Source: Thiobacillus sp. (lineage in GTDB: Bacteria; Pseudomonadota; Gammaproteobacteria; Burkholderiales; Thiobacillaceae). From it: 64,000 bases of DNA. The notes beneath the pieces were generated by a model. It had not been told where the DNA came from and did not search any database. It was given only the letters and a program-made list of their open reading frames with translations. Position 1 is the first letter of the stretch; the number at the start of each line of letters is the position of its first letter. Positions 35,459 to 44,979 of the stretch are shown here, piece after piece. The DNA is taken from the NCBI GenBank assembly GCA_024708885.1, contig JANJXT010000063.1, positions 1 through 64,000 of the forward strand. The letters are read 5' to 3'. Both the position numbers and the translations under genes were made by a program.

Positions 35459-36838
35459 TTACTTGTGCACGCCCAGCTTTTCACGCCAGCCGGGGAAGAT
35501 CGTGTCGGCGTCTTTCGGGAAGGATTCGAAGGCACGAGCGAATTCCTTGTGCTCCTTGGCGTATTCGATCGGATCGGCGCCCGACTTCCAGCATTCGTAC
35601 GACTGGCGCAGCGAGATCGCGCCGGCGGCCGGGCTGTCGATGTGGCCGTAGGAGCCGCCGCCGGCGGTGTTGATGACGTTGCCGTGGCCGAGGTTCTCGA
35701 AGAAGCCGGGCAGACGCAGGGCGTTCATGCCGCCCGAGATGATCGGGGTGGTGGGCTTCATGCCGTACCACTTCTGGAAGTAGACCGGGCCCTGGCACTC
35801 GTCGCGCTCGATCATGTAGGCGATGATCTTGTCGTCGCCTTCGCCTTCCATCTTGCCGTAGCCCATGGTGCCGACGTGGATGCCGGACGCGCCCTGCAGG
35901 CGGCTCATCTTGGCCAGCACGAAGGCGGTGTAGCCGCGCTTGGCGCTGGGGGAGGTCACGGCGCCGTGGCCGGCGCGGTGGTAGTGCAGGTACTGGCCGG
36001 GGTACTGGCGACGCGCGGTGGTCACCATGCCGGGGCCGCCGACGTAGCCGTCGACGAGGAAGGCCAGCTTGTCGGCGTCGGGGCCGAACACTTCCAGCGC
36101 GTAATCGGCGCGGGCAAGCATTTCGTAGTGGTCGTCGGCGGTGATGTTCATGGAGAACAGCTTGGCCTGGCCGGTTTCGTCCTGGGCGCGCTTCATGGCG
36201 TCGTACACCAGCGGCAGCACTTTCTTCAGCGGGCAGAACACCTGGTTGCCCTGCGGCTCGTCGTTCTTGATGAAGTCGCCGCCGAGCCAGAACTGGTAGG
36301 CGGCCTTGGCGAACGGCTCGGGGCGCAGGCCCAGCTTGGGCTTGATGATGGTGCCGGCGATGTAGCCGCCGTTCTCGATCGGGCGGCCGAGGATGCGCCA
36401 CAGGTTGGTGATGTCGGTGGCGGGACCGTCGAACATCTGGATCGCGCGCTCGGGCACGTAGAAGTCGATCATCTTGGCGTGCTCGATGTCGCCCATGCCC
36501 TGGTTGTTGCCGATCGCCAGGGTCAGGAAGGACACCAGCATGAAGCGGCCGTCGGTGACGTTGCGGTCGAACAGTTCCAGCGGGTAGGCGATCCGCATGT
36601 CCTCGGTGGCTTCGTCGATGTAGTAGACGAGCGCGTCGACGCCCTTGGTGAAGTCGTCGGTGGTGGAGACTTCGACGTTGGTGCCGGTCGAGGATTCGGC
36701 CGCGAAGTGGGCCGCGCCCTCGAGATAGCCGGTGCCGGCCTTGGGCTTCATCTTGTAGGCGACGAGGATGTGCTTGCCGCCCTTGATCAGGTCCTCTTCC
36801 TTGAGGCTGAGGTCGGCGTAACGTGCGGATTGATCCAT
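35459..36838 (-). CDS. cbbM: RuBisCO form II large subunit
   Basis: A 459-residue form II ribulose-1,5-bisphosphate carboxylase. It is active as large subunits alone and is suited to high CO2 and low O2. The start [20 protein letters not shown], the active-site lysine loop [15 protein letters not shown], the carbamylated lysine in [14 protein letters not shown], and [13 protein letters not shown] and [14 protein letters not shown] are all present. AAGGAGT lies upstream of the ATG. The gene is divergent from a second cbbR and ends in a terminator shared with metE. Full length with no defect. Confidence 0.98.
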   Translation of the reverse strand: MDQSARYADLSLKEEDLIKGGKHILVAYKMKPKAGTGYLEGAAHFAAESSTGTNVEVSTTDDFTKGVDALVYYIDEATEDMRIAYPLELFDRNVTDGRFMLVSFLTLAIGNNQGMGDIEHAKMIDFYVPERAIQMFDGPATDITNLWRILGRPIENGGYIAGTIIKPKLGLRPEPFAKAAYQFWLGGDFIKNDEPQGNQVFCPLKKVLPLVYDAMKRAQDETGQAKLFSMNITADDHYEMLARADYALEVFGPDADKLAFLVDGYVGGPGMVTTARRQYPGQYLHYHRAGHGAVTSPSAKRGYTAFVLAKMSRLQGASGIHVGTMGYGKMEGEGDDKIIAYMIERDECQGPVYFQKWYGMKPTTPIISGGMNALRLPGFFENLGHGNVINTAGGGSYGHIDSPAAGAISLRQSYECWKSGADPIEYAKEHKEFARAFESFPKDADTIFPGWREKLGVHK

Positions 36839-36940
36839 TGCATGACTCCTTGAGTGTGAAGGAAGGCGCCAGGAGCGCCACGCCCCTGATCCGGTCAGGA
36901 ATGACTATAGGGCGGCATGGGTATAATTAAAAGTTAAATG

Positions 36941-36958
36941 TTATGATCGTTTGCATAA
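36941..36958. promoter_or_regulatory. Candidate CbbR site between cbbM and cbbR
   Basis: TTATG and CATAA face each other across eight bases in the AT-rich 132-base gap between divergent cbbM and cbbR, 13 bases before the cbbR start. A similar dyad lies before cbbQ. Confidence 0.45.
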
Positions 36959-36970
36959 GGTTGAACTTAT

Positions 36971-37885
36971 ATGCGCCGCCTCACCTTCCGCCAGCTCAGG
37001 ACCTTCGAGAGCGTCGCCCGCAACCTGTCGTTCTCGCGCGCCGCGGCGGAGCTGCACATGTCGCAGCCGGCGGTGTCGATGCAGGTGCGTGTGCTGGAGG
37101 CCATTGCCGGGCAGCCGCTGACCGAGCAGATCGGCAAGAAGATCTACCTCACCGAGGCCGGGCGCGAGATGCACCTCGCCAGCCAGGGCATCGCCGCGCG
37201 CCTCGACGACCTCAGCACGAATCTCGCGCAACTGCGCGGGGCGGAGCGCGGCCGCCTCGACATCGGCGTCACCGCCACGGTGAATCCGGTCGCCACCGAC
37301 ATCCTGGTGCGCTTTCGCGGGGAGAACCCGCACATCGCCATCCATCTCGACGTCTCCAACCGCGCCGCGGTGCTGGACCTGCTCGCCGCCAACCGGGTCG
37401 ATCTCGCCATCATGGGGCAGGTGCCGGACGGGCTGGGACTGGCGGCGACGCGCTTCATGGACAACCCGCTGGTGGTGATCGCGCCGCCGGGCCACCCGCT
37501 CGCACGCAAGAAACGCGTCTCGCTCGCCGACCTCGCTTCGGAGCCCTTCGTCGTGCGGGAGGCCGGCTCCGGCACGCGCGGCGCCATGGAACGCTTCTTT
37601 GCCGCGCGCGGGCTCGGGCTGCACGCCACCATGGAGCTCAGCAGCAACGAAGCCATCAAGCTGGCGGTGCAGGCCGGACTCGGGCTGGGCATCCTGTCGC
37701 TGCAGGCCCTGGAACTGGAACTGGCATTGAAGCGGCTGGTGGTGCTCCAGGTCGAACACTTTCCCATCATGCGCCACTGGTACGTGGTGCATCGCGCCGA
37801 CAAGCGCCTGTCGCCCGTGGCGCTGGCGTTCAAGGATTTCGTGCTCGGGACGAACCCACACCCCGCGCCGCCCGAGCCGGTTTGA
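36971..37885 (+). CDS. cbbR: LysR-type RuBisCO regulator CbbR (form II locus)
   Basis: A 304-residue CbbR. The DNA-binding helix region is LSFSRAAAELHMSQPAVSMQ, followed by EQIGKKIYLTEAGREM, and the effector domain has REAGSGTRGAMERFFAARGL and ELSSNEAIKLAVQAGLGLGI. It is clearly paralogous to the cbbR at 909 in the same window, and each sits divergent to a different RuBisCO form. This copy should control cbbM, and perhaps cbbQO through the similar site upstream of cbbQ. It appears full length with a normal C-terminus. Confidence 0.92.
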   Translation: MRRLTFRQLRTFESVARNLSFSRAAAELHMSQPAVSMQVRVLEAIAGQPLTEQIGKKIYLTEAGREMHLASQGIAARLDDLSTNLAQLRGAERGRLDIGVTATVNPVATDILVRFRGENPHIAIHLDVSNRAAVLDLLAANRVDLAIMGQVPDGLGLAATRFMDNPLVVIAPPGHPLARKKRVSLADLASEPFVVREAGSGTRGAMERFFAARGLGLHATMELSSNEAIKLAVQAGLGLGILSLQALELELALKRLVVLQVEHFPIMRHWYVVHRADKRLSPVALAFKDFVLGTNPHPAPPEPV

Positions 37886-37917
37886 CAGGCGCGGCCGGAT
37901 TCAGCATGCTCGACGCC

Positions 37918-38295
37918 ATGAGCGAGCCGACCCCCCAACCCCTGAAGCGCTGCGCGTGCGGCGAGCCGACCGACAAATGCCCCGACCTGCCGCGCAGCAT
38001 CGCGCCCGCCAAGGTCAACCCGGACAGGGCGCTGGTGCTGGACGTGCGCCGCGAGGCGGATTTTGCGGCGTCGCACGAGATCATCCCCGGCGCATTCTGG
38101 AAGAACCCGGACAAGATCGACGCCTGGATCGGGGCGGTGCCCAAGACCCACGACGTGGTGATCTATTGCGTGCGCGGCGGCGCGGTGTCGAACGACGTGG
38201 TCGACCGCCTGCAGGCGGCCGGGGTGCGCGCACGCTTCATCGAGGGCGGGCTGGACGCCTACAAGGCCGCGGGCGGCAAGGTCGATCGCAAGTAG
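37918..38295 (+). CDS. Single-domain rhodanese-like protein
   Basis: A 125-residue cytoplasmic protein. A Cys-containing N-terminal stretch (KRCACGEPTDKCPDLPR) precedes a rhodanese fold with ALVLDVRREADFAASHEIIP and the active-site loop VVIYCVRGGAVSNDVVDRL, whose cysteine would carry the persulfide. Such proteins pass sulfane sulfur to other carriers. A DsrC/TusE-like gene follows 150 bases later, which hints at shared sulfur transfer. The start could also be the ATG at 37906. It follows cbbR by 32 bases on the same strand. Confidence 0.88.
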   Translation: MSEPTPQPLKRCACGEPTDKCPDLPRSIAPAKVNPDRALVLDVRREADFAASHEIIPGAFWKNPDKIDAWIGAVPKTHDVVIYCVRGGAVSNDVVDRLQAAGVRARFIEGGLDAYKAAGGKVDRK

Positions 38296-38447
38296 CCGTC
38301 ATCCAATAGACCCTGCATCCCGCTGGTTTGCCAGGTCCGGCTGTACCGTAGATCGGTCAGAATAACCACACGGCAATAGTGGTTGACTAAATTACTCAAG
38401 TATTCTATCGTGCGTCCCATCGCCATTTTTTGATTGGGAGAGCAGTC

Positions 38448-38780
38448 ATGGAGCGCAACATCAACGGCAAGATCGTCGAAACCGACCCGGAAGGGTATCT
38501 CGTCAACCTGGAAGACTGGTCCGAGGAACTCGCGGTCGAGCTCGCCAAGGAAGACAAGCTGGACCTGGCCGATGACCACTGGAAGATCATCCATTACATG
38601 CGGAGCTTCTACGAGCAGAACGGCACCGCGCCCAACCTGCGTTTCCTGCAGAAAGGGCTGAAGGAAGAGTACGGCGGCGAATGGGGCGAGAAGAAATTCC
38701 TGTTCGACCTGTTCCCCTTTGGGCCCGCCAAACAGGCTGGCCGCTACGCCGGCACACCGAAGCCCACTGGCTGCGTCTGA
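38448..38780 (+). CDS. DsrC/TusE-family sulfur carrier, single C-terminal cysteine
   Basis: A 110-residue protein: INGKIVETDPEGYLVNLEDW at the start, HWKIIHYMRSFYEQNGTAPN, and a flexible arm ending AGRYAGTPKPTGCV. The penultimate cysteine, present in all DsrC/TusE proteins, is kept. The second DsrC cysteine, ten residues before it, is replaced (AGRYAG where DsrC has AC+xAG). This favours a TusE-like or DsrC-like sulfur-relay role, not true DsrC function in sulfite reductase cycling. GGGAG precedes the ATG at 38448. A hairpin terminator follows. Confidence 0.88.
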   Translation: MERNINGKIVETDPEGYLVNLEDWSEELAVELAKEDKLDLADDHWKIIHYMRSFYEQNGTAPNLRFLQKGLKEEYGGEWGEKKFLFDLFPFGPAKQAGRYAGTPKPTGCV

Positions 38781-38821
38781 AATTAGACTTGGACCAGGTC
38801 TTATCTAATATTTAATCCGGA

Positions 38822-38868
38822 AGCCGCGGTTGAACGTGCCCTCGGGTGCGTCCAACCGCGGCTTTTTC
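38822..38868 (+). terminator. Hairpin terminator after the DsrC/TusE-like gene
   Basis: AGCCGCGGTTG (38822-38832) pairs with CAACCGCGGCT (38853-38863), followed by TTTTTCC. The loop is 20 bases and can fold further. Confidence 0.75.
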
Positions 38869-38912
38869 CATGGATTTTTCGGGTGCGCTGGAAACCTTGA
38901 AAAAGCATTTTC

Positions 38913-39012
38913 ACCACAGAGACACCGCATAGCAACATACGCTTGCATCGTTTTTGTGGCGTACCCGATGGCTGAGTGCGCCACGCGCGGCGGATCTCTG
39001 TGTCTCTATGGT
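38913..39012. repeat. Palindromic repeat family A, copy 3
   Basis: A 100-bp copy with left end ACCACAGAGACAC and right end TCTCTGTGTCTCTATGGT. It keeps the core motif ACCCGATGGCTGAGTG but is shorter than copies 1 and 4. Confidence 0.85.
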
Positions 39013-39031
39013 GAGGAATGCAGGACACATG

Positions 39032-39379
39032 TCACAGGGTCTTGCGAAACGTGAAATACACGGCGCCGAGCAGACACAACGAGGCCCACAGGAAATCCCA
39101 CTTCAGTTCGACCTTCATGTAGAGCACGGCGAACGGCAGGAACACGGTCAGCGCGATGACTTCCTGCATGATCTTCAGCTGCGGCAGGCTCATCACCGTA
39201 AAGCCGATGCGGTTGGCCGGCACCTGCAGCAGGTATTCGAACAGGGCGATGCCCCAACTGGCGAGCGCAGCGACTATCCACGGCTGGTTGTTCATGTCCT
39301 TCAGGTGGGCATACCAGGCGAAGGTCATGAACACGTTGGACAGCGTGAGCAGGAGCAGGGTCTGCAGGGACGCGGGCAT
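39032..39379 (-). CDS. DUF486 / DMT-family membrane protein
   Basis: A 115-residue protein with four hydrophobic segments: LQTLLLLTLSNVFMTFAWYA, PWIVAALASWGIALFEYLL, IMQEVIALTVFLPFAVLYM and FLWASLCLLGAVYFTF. The conserved segment QVPANRIG and the overall length match DUF486, a small branch of the drug/metabolite transporter fold with unknown substrate. It is divergent from purE with an 85-base gap and has no operon partner. Confidence 0.88.
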   Translation of the reverse strand: MPASLQTLLLLTLSNVFMTFAWYAHLKDMNNQPWIVAALASWGIALFEYLLQVPANRIGFTVMSLPQLKIMQEVIALTVFLPFAVLYMKVELKWDFLWASLCLLGAVYFTFRKTL

Positions 39380-39464
39380 GATGCGGTTCTCCGGACGGCG
39401 CGCGCAGCATTGTAGGCGCTCGCCGCGGTAAAATGCGCGCTTTCGGCAAGCAAGGGGCACGGCG

Positions 39465-39959
39465 ATGAACACACCGCTGGTCGGCGTGGTGATGGGATCT
39501 TCCAGCGACTGGGAGGTGATGAAGCACGCCGCGCTGCTGTTGAAACAGCTCGGCATCCATTTCGAGACGCGCGTGGTGTCGGCGCACCGCACCCCGGACC
39601 TGCTGTACGAGTACGCCGCCAGCGCGGAAACGCGCGGGCTGAAGGCCATCATCGCGGGCGCGGGCGGGGCCGCCCACCTCCCCGGCATGCTGGCCGCCAA
39701 GACCATCGTGCCGGTGCTCGGCGTGCCGGTGCCGTCGAAGTATCTCAAGGGCATGGATTCGCTGCTGTCCATCGTGCAGATGCCGAAAGGCATTCCGGTG
39801 GCGACTTTCGCCATTGGCGAGGCCGGTGCAGCCAATGCGGCGCTGTTCGCGGCCTCGCTCATCGCGTGCCACGACGCCGGACTGGCCGCCCAGCTCGCCG
39901 ATTTCCGCCGCGGCCAGGCGGATTCGGTGCTGTCTATGGAACTGCCCGATGTCGAGTAA
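39465..39959 (+). CDS. purE: N5-carboxyaminoimidazole ribonucleotide mutase PurE
   Basis: A 164-residue class I Pur[21 protein letters not shown] with the serine-rich phosphate loop, [16 protein letters not shown] with the catalytic histidine, and [19 protein letters not shown]. It converts N5-CAIR to CAIR in purine synthesis, using the product of PurK. The downstream purK start overlaps its end by 11 bases, so the two are translated together. Confidence 0.97.
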   Translation: MNTPLVGVVMGSSSDWEVMKHAALLLKQLGIHFETRVVSAHRTPDLLYEYAASAETRGLKAIIAGAGGAAHLPGMLAAKTIVPVLGVPVPSKYLKGMDSLLSIVQMPKGIPVATFAIGEAGAANAALFAASLIACHDAGLAAQLADFRRGQADSVLSMELPDVE

Positions 39960-41085
39960 GACGCTGCCGATCCTGCCGGGTGCGACGCTGGGCATCCTCG
40001 GCGGCGGGCAGCTCGGCCGCATGTTCACCATCGCCGCGCGCACCATGGGCTACCGGGTGATGGTGCTCGACCCCGACCCGGCGAGCCCGGCGGGACAGAT
40101 GGCCGACGTGCACGTGCGGGCGGCCTACACCGACGAAGCGGCCCTGCGTCGACTGGGTGAGGCGTGCGCCGCTGTCACCACGGAATTCGAGAACGTGCCC
40201 GCGGCAAGCCTCGTCGCGCTGGCGAAAACCTGCCGCGTGTCACCGGGCGCCGATGCGGTGGCGGTGGTGCAGGACCGCAGCCACGAAAAAGCCTGGCTTG
40301 CCCGCCACGGTTTTGCCACGGCGCCGTTTGCGCTGGTCTACAGCGAAGGCGACCTCGACCAGGCGCTCGCCGAGACGGGAACGCCCGCCCTGCTGAAAGT
40401 GGCGCGTTTCGGCTACGACGGCAAGGGTCAGGCACGGGTCGCCACGCGCGAGGCGGCGCGCGCCGCCTTCCGCGAATTCGGCGGCCAGCCCTGCGTGCTG
40501 GAAGGTTTCGTGACGCTCGACTGCGAGCTCTCGGTGGTGCTCGCGCGCAGCGATACGGGGGCCTGCGCGCTGTTTCCGCTTGCCGAAAACCGCCACGTCG
40601 ACGGCATCCTCGACGTGTCCATCGTGCCCGCGCGCGTGCCGGACGAACTCGCCGGGCGCGCCGCCACGATGGCGCAGGCCGTGGCCGACGCGCTCGGCTA
40701 CGTCGGCGTGATGGCGGTCGAATTCTTCGTCGCCGGCGGCGAACTGCTCGTCAACGAGATCGCACCGCGTCCGCACAATTCCGGGCATTACACGCTCGAC
40801 GCCTGCGTCACCGACCAGTTCGAGCAGCAGGTGCGCGTGCTCGCCGGCCTGCCGCTGGGCGACACGCGCCTGCTCTCGCCCGTGGTAATGGTCAACATTC
40901 TCGGCGAGCGCTGGCAGGACGGCGGCCCGCACTGGGACGCACTGCTCGCCCAGTCCGCGATCAAGCTGCACCTGTACGGCAAGGGCGCCGCGCGTGCCGG
41001 ACGCAAGATGGGGCACTTCAACGTGCTCGACGCCGACCCCGTCGCCGCGCTCGACCTGGCGGAGCGCATGCGCGGTGCGCTGTAG
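39949..41085 (+). CDS. purK: N5-carboxyaminoimidazole ribonucleotide synthase PurK
   Basis: A 378-residue ATP-grasp enzyme that carboxylates AIR with bicarbonate and ATP. It has the N-terminal [20 protein letters not shown], the ATP-grasp segments [18 protein letters not shown] and [19 protein letters not shown], and metal ligands in [20 protein letters not shown]. The start lies inside the end of purE, and the DUF192 gene starts inside its own end. All three therefore form a tightly coupled operon. Confidence 0.97.
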   Translation: MSSKTLPILPGATLGILGGGQLGRMFTIAARTMGYRVMVLDPDPASPAGQMADVHVRAAYTDEAALRRLGEACAAVTTEFENVPAASLVALAKTCRVSPGADAVAVVQDRSHEKAWLARHGFATAPFALVYSEGDLDQALAETGTPALLKVARFGYDGKGQARVATREAARAAFREFGGQPCVLEGFVTLDCELSVVLARSDTGACALFPLAENRHVDGILDVSIVPARVPDELAGRAATMAQAVADALGYVGVMAVEFFVAGGELLVNEIAPRPHNSGHYTLDACVTDQFEQQVRVLAGLPLGDTRLLSPVVMVNILGERWQDGGPHWDALLAQSAIKLHLYGKGAARAGRKMGHFNVLDADPVAALDLAERMRGAL

Positions 41086-41491
41086 CGCGCTGCTCGCGCT
41101 GGCCGCGCTGCTGGCGGCCGGCGGCGCCGTCGCCGAAACGCTGCCGCTGCGCGTCGGCCTCCACGCCTTCCAGACTGAAGTCGCGGCCACGCCGGCGGCC
41201 CGCGCACGCGGGCTGATGGGCCGCACGCATCTTGCCGCCGACGCCGGCATGCTGTTCGTGTTCGAGGCGCCCGGCCGTCACTGCTTCTGGATGCGCGACA
41301 CGCCGCTGCCGCTGACCATCGCCTTCATCGACGCTGCCGGACGCATCGCCGCCATCGCCGACATGACGCCGCGCAGCGAGGCCATGCACTGCCCGCCCAG
41401 CGCGATTCGCTACGCGCTGGAAGTGCGCCAGGGCGAATTGCAGCGCCGCGGCATCCGCCCCGGTACGGCGGTCGGCGGTCTGCCACGCTAA
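41075..41491 (+). CDS. DUF192 family exported protein
   Basis: A 138-residue protein from a GTG at 41075 that overlaps purK by 11 bases. An N-terminal signal peptide ([20 protein letters not shown]) is followed by the DUF192 fold: TPAARARGLMGRTHL, GMLFVFEAPGRHCFWMRDTP and LPLTIAFIDAAGRI. DUF192 proteins are small periplasmic or exported proteins of unknown function. No ATG fits this frame near the family start. The link to purine synthesis is probably only positional. Confidence 0.88.
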   Translation: MRCSALLALAALLAAGGAVAETLPLRVGLHAFQTEVAATPAARARGLMGRTHLAADAGMLFVFEAPGRHCFWMRDTPLPLTIAFIDAAGRIAAIADMTPRSEAMHCPPSAIRYALEVRQGELQRRGIRPGTAVGGLPR

Positions 41492-41508
41492 CGCGAGTTT
41501 CGCGTCAA

Positions 41509-42576
41509 TCAGGGCGTGATCGCCAGCACCCGCAGTTCGGCGACATTGCCGTCGTCGTCGCCGCGCAGCACCCGCACCGGCAGATAGTGGCGGTCGATCG
41601 CGAGCCACACTTCGAAACGCCCGTCCAGCTCGCCCACCCGCGCGAAATGGAGGGTGCGCAGCGGCCCGAGGGCGGTGTCCAGCATGACCTCGCCGCGCGA
41701 TTCGAAGGCGTAGGGGCGCAGCTTCTTGCCGTTGAACACCGTATAGCGCACCGGCCCGTCGGGCGGCGCGGTGAGGGCGAACTGGAACAGCACACTCAGC
41801 AGGTCCTGCGCGTCCCCGGCACCGTCGAGATGCCGCGGCGCACCGCGCGCCGGCGTGACGGTGACCTGCGCGGCCGCGTGATCGAAACGCGCGCTGCTGC
41901 GCCGATCGCCACGCTGGTCCCAGAATTCCTCCGGTTGCAGGCCGGTGGGCGTGACGCGGCCCTGGCTGGTCTGCACCAGCCGGCCGCGGTAGAAAATCCC
42001 GGCGAGCCCCGTGGCCGACGCGACGCTGACGAGCGTGTAACGCTCGCCGTCGCTCACCCACAGCAGGGTCTGTTCACCGCTGGCGAAGCCGTAGTGCACG
42101 CCAAAGCGCATGTCGATGCGCGGCGGCAGGGGATTGAGCGGGGGCGGCCCATCCGCGGCGGGGGGCGGCTGATCCGCCATCTCGTCGAGGGGCGTTGGCG
42201 CAGACGGCGTCTCCTCCGCCGCTGTATCGGCTGTATCGGCTGCGTCACTTTCCGACGCCGGCTCCTCGGCGGCTTCGGCTTCCTGAAGTGCGATGTGCTC
42301 CGAGGGTGCCTCGGTTTGCGGGACGGATTCCAACGGCACGGGCGGCGGTGCCGCGTTCGGCCGGCGCCGCGGCGCGGGCGCGGGTGCAGGGGGGGCGACG
42401 ACAGGCGCAGGCGGCGCGACGGCAGGCGCACGCTCGACCAGACGCGCTTCGATGGGAGGCACCTCGGCGGCACGTTCCCAAGTGGGCAGGTGCACCGCCA
42501 ACCCGCGGAACAGCGCCGCGTGCAGCAGCACGGACGCGGCCAGCGCCAGCCACCCCACGCGCGCGCCGCGCTTCAT
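41509..42576 (-). CDS. DUF3108 protein with TonB-like N-terminus
   Basis: A 355-residue protein. One N-terminal transmembrane segment (VGWLALAASVLLHAALFRGL) precedes a long Pro/Ala/Glu-rich linker (about 45-160), like TonB. The C-terminal half is DUF3108: MRFGVHYGFASGEQTLLWVS, TGLQPEEFWDQRGDRRSSAR and FNGKKLRPYAFESRGEVMLD. The function of the family is unknown; the layout suggests a membrane-anchored periplasmic protein. Its upstream neighbour is a second, simpler DUF3108 protein five bases away, and purN and purM lie further upstream on the same strand. Confidence 0.82.
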   Translation of the reverse strand: MKRGARVGWLALAASVLLHAALFRGLAVHLPTWERAAEVPPIEARLVERAPAVAPPAPVVAPPAPAPAPRRRPNAAPPPVPLESVPQTEAPSEHIALQEAEAAEEPASESDAADTADTAAEETPSAPTPLDEMADQPPPAADGPPPLNPLPPRIDMRFGVHYGFASGEQTLLWVSDGERYTLVSVASATGLAGIFYRGRLVQTSQGRVTPTGLQPEEFWDQRGDRRSSARFDHAAAQVTVTPARGAPRHLDGAGDAQDLLSVLFQFALTAPPDGPVRYTVFNGKKLRPYAFESRGEVMLDTALGPLRTLHFARVGELDGRFEVWLAIDRHYLPVRVLRGDDDGNVAELRVLAITP

Positions 42577-42581
42577 GCGCT

Positions 42582-43280
42582 TCAGCCGCCGACGCTGGCG
42601 CGCACCAGGTGCTGCTCGACGGTGACGCCGTCCTCGACCACGCGCACGCGCACCGGCAGATTGCCGCGCGCCGGCGCGACCCACACGGTGACCGCCTTCT
42701 GCCCGGCCGCATCGACGACACGTTCATAGCGGCGCGTCGCCAGCGCGCCCAAGGGCGTATCGAGGGTGTCGCCGTCGGCGCTGGCGTAGCGGTAGTCGTT
42801 GAGGTCGCGCCCGCTCACCACCTGCACTCGATAGTCGGCGGGCAGTGTAGGCAGGAACATGAACTGGTAGAGCTGCGACAGCTGATCCTGCGCACCACGC
42901 GCGAGGCCGTTCGCCTCACGGGTTTCACCCTTGTAGGTCCAGGCGATGCGCTGCTGGCCCCAGTCGAGCCGGGCGGTGGCGAGCTTGTCCGGCGCATCGC
43001 TGCGCGCGTGGCTGAATGCGTCCGGCCGCAGGCCCTGCGCGGTGACGCTGCCGCGGCTTTCGAGGCGGATCGTGCCGGGCCACAAACGCGCCAGCGCGCC
43101 GCGTGCGCGCGAGGTGCTCACCAGCGTGTAGTGGGCATCGTTGCGGACCAGGCTGTCGCTCACCTCGCCAAGCTTCAGCCCGTTGCGGTAGAGGTCGTAG
43201 ACGAGTTCCATCCGCTGCGGTGGCGCCGCGTGGGCCGCCGCCGCGAACAGGACCAGTGCCAGCAGAAGGCGCTTGCGCAT
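42582..43280 (-). CDS. DUF3108 family exported protein
   Basis: A 232-residue protein with a signal peptide (RKRLLLALVLFAAAAHAAPP) and one DUF3108 domain: MELVYDLYRNGLKLGEVSDS, RLESRGSVTAQGLRPDAFSH and LPADYRVQVVSGRDLNDYRY. It is probably periplasmic; function unknown. The ATG at 43280 lies two bases past the purN stop, so it is in the purMN operon. It resembles the domain of the following gene and may be its soluble partner. Confidence 0.85.
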   Translation of the reverse strand: MRKRLLLALVLFAAAAHAAPPQRMELVYDLYRNGLKLGEVSDSLVRNDAHYTLVSTSRARGALARLWPGTIRLESRGSVTAQGLRPDAFSHARSDAPDKLATARLDWGQQRIAWTYKGETREANGLARGAQDQLSQLYQFMFLPTLPADYRVQVVSGRDLNDYRYASADGDTLDTPLGALATRRYERVVDAAGQKAVTVWVAPARGNLPVRVRVVEDGVTVEQHLVRASVGG

Positions 43281-43282
43281 GA

Positions 43283-43915
43283 TCAAAGTCCGGTAGTCAA
43301 TACGGACTGTGACGTCGGATCGTCCTTCAAGTTTATCCGGCCATGATTGTTTACCAGCCGGCCCTCGGCAAACCAGCGGACAGCGAGGGGATAGATGCGG
43401 TGCTCCTGCGCCAGCACGCGCGCCGCGAGCGTGTCGGGGGTGTCGTCGCCGCGCACCGGCACTGCGGCCTGGATGACGATGGGGCCGTGATCGAGCTTGT
43501 CGGTGACGAAATGCACGGTGCAGCCGTGCACCTTGACGCCCGCTTCGAGCGCACGCTCGTGGGTGTCGAGGCCGGGGAACATCGGCAGCAGCGAAGGATG
43601 GATGTTGAGCAGGCGGCCTTCGAAGCGGGCGATGAAGGCCGGACTCAGGATGCGCATGTAGCCGGCGAGCACGACGAGATCCGCCCGCTGGCGCTCGATT
43701 TCCGCGGCGAGCTGCGCGTCGAACGCGGCGCGGTCGGGGCTTGTCGTGTGGTCGAGCGCGATCGCCGTGATGCCGCGCTCACGCGCGTAGTCGAGCCCCG
43801 CGGCCTGCGGGCGGTTGCTCACCACCGCGGCGATCTCGACCGGCAGTCCCGCTTCGACGATGGCGCGCAGGTTGCTGCCGCGCCCGGAAATCAGGACGAC
43901 GACGCGGCAGGTCAT
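43283..43915 (-). CDS. purN: Phosphoribosylglycinamide formyltransferase PurN
   Basis: A 210-residue enzyme that formylates GAR with 10-formyl-THF. Landmarks are [38 protein letters not shown], and the catalytic block [20 protein letters not shown] with its Asn-His pair. [19 protein letters not shown] completes the active site. The start at 43915 overlaps the purM stop by ATGA. Confidence 0.97.
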   Translation of the reverse strand: MTCRVVVLISGRGSNLRAIVEAGLPVEIAAVVSNRPQAAGLDYARERGITAIALDHTTSPDRAAFDAQLAAEIERQRADLVVLAGYMRILSPAFIARFEGRLLNIHPSLLPMFPGLDTHERALEAGVKVHGCTVHFVTDKLDHGPIVIQAAVPVRGDDTPDTLAARVLAQEHRIYPLAVRWFAEGRLVNNHGRINLKDDPTSQSVLTTGL

Positions 43916-44940
43916 GCGTAGATCACTTGCTCCGCGCCGGCGGGACGGACGACGATTTCGCCGATCCGCCATACCGTCTCGCCGGCGGCTTCGAGTTGCG
44001 CCTGTGCCGCGGCGGCGGCGGCCGCCGATACCACCACGCACAGGCCGATGCCGCAATTGAAGGTGCGCAGCATTTCGCCGGCTTCGACGTTGCCCGCCTG
44101 CTGCAGCCAGTCGAACAGCGGCGGCCGCGTCCAGCGCCCTGGGTCGACGCGTGCGGCGAGACCTTGCGGCAGGCAGCGTGGCAGGTTGCCGGTGATGCCG
44201 CCGCCGGTGATGTGCGCCATGCCCTTGACCGGGCACGTTTCCATGAGGGCGAGCATCGGCTTCACATAAATGCGGGTCGGCGCCATGACGGCGTCGGCGA
44301 AGGGACGCCCGTGAAAATCCGCGTGCAAATCGATGCCGGAGACCTCGATCAACTTGCGGATCAGGGAATATCCGTTGGAGTGCGCACCGGACGACGCCAG
44401 GCCGAGCACGACGTCGCCGGGAACGATGTCCTGGCCGCCGATCACCTTGCTTTTTTCCACCACGCCGACGGCGAAGCCGGCAAGATCGTATTCGCCGTCG
44501 GCGTACATGCCCGGCATTTCCGCGGTCTCGCCGCCGATCAGCGCACAGCCGGCCTGCTCGCAACCCGTCGCGATGCCGGCGATGACGGCTTCGGCGGTAT
44601 CCAGCGCAAGCTTGCCGGTGGCGAAGTAGTCGAGAAAGAAGATCGGCTCGGCGCCGGAAACCAGGATATCGTTCACGCTCATGGCGACGAGGTCGATGCC
44701 GATGGTGTCGTGGCGGTCGAGCATGAAGGCCAGCTTGAGCTTGGTGCCGACGCCGTCGGTACCGGAAACCAGCACGGGCTCCCTGTATTTCCTGGAAATC
44801 TCGATCAGCGCGCCGAAGCCGCCGATGCCGGCGAGCACTTCGGGGCGCATGGTGCGCCGGGCATGCGGCTTGATGCGTTCGACCAGCGCATCACCGGCGT
44901 CGATGTCGACACCGGCATCTTTGTAGGAAATGGAAGACAC
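43912..44940 (-). CDS. purM: Phosphoribosylformylglycinamidine cyclo-ligase PurM
   Basis: A 342-residue AIR synthetase: [58 protein letters not shown] and [20 protein letters not shown], then [16 protein letters not shown]. It closes the imidazole ring, turning FGAM into AIR, the substrate of PurK. The GTG at 44940 is preferred to the TTG at 44958 because GGAG lies six bases before it and the family N-terminus begins there. It is divergent from the PerM-type gene. Confidence 0.95.
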   Translation of the reverse strand: MSSISYKDAGVDIDAGDALVERIKPHARRTMRPEVLAGIGGFGALIEISRKYREPVLVSGTDGVGTKLKLAFMLDRHDTIGIDLVAMSVNDILVSGAEPIFFLDYFATGKLALDTAEAVIAGIATGCEQAGCALIGGETAEMPGMYADGEYDLAGFAVGVVEKSKVIGGQDIVPGDVVLGLASSGAHSNGYSLIRKLIEVSGIDLHADFHGRPFADAVMAPTRIYVKPMLALMETCPVKGMAHITGGGITGNLPRCLPQGLAARVDPGRWTRPPLFDWLQQAGNVEAGEMLRTFNCGIGLCVVVSAAAAAAAQAQLEAAGETVWRIGEIVVRPAGAEQVIYA

Positions 44941-44979
44941 GCCCCGCTCCGGATGCAAAAGTGCGCTATTTTAGCGCCT

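Noticed and set aside
38913-39012. CRISPR-like array from the repeated CACAGAGACAC units
   Set aside because: The repeats are paired inverted arms of single dispersed elements, not regularly spaced direct repeats with spacers.
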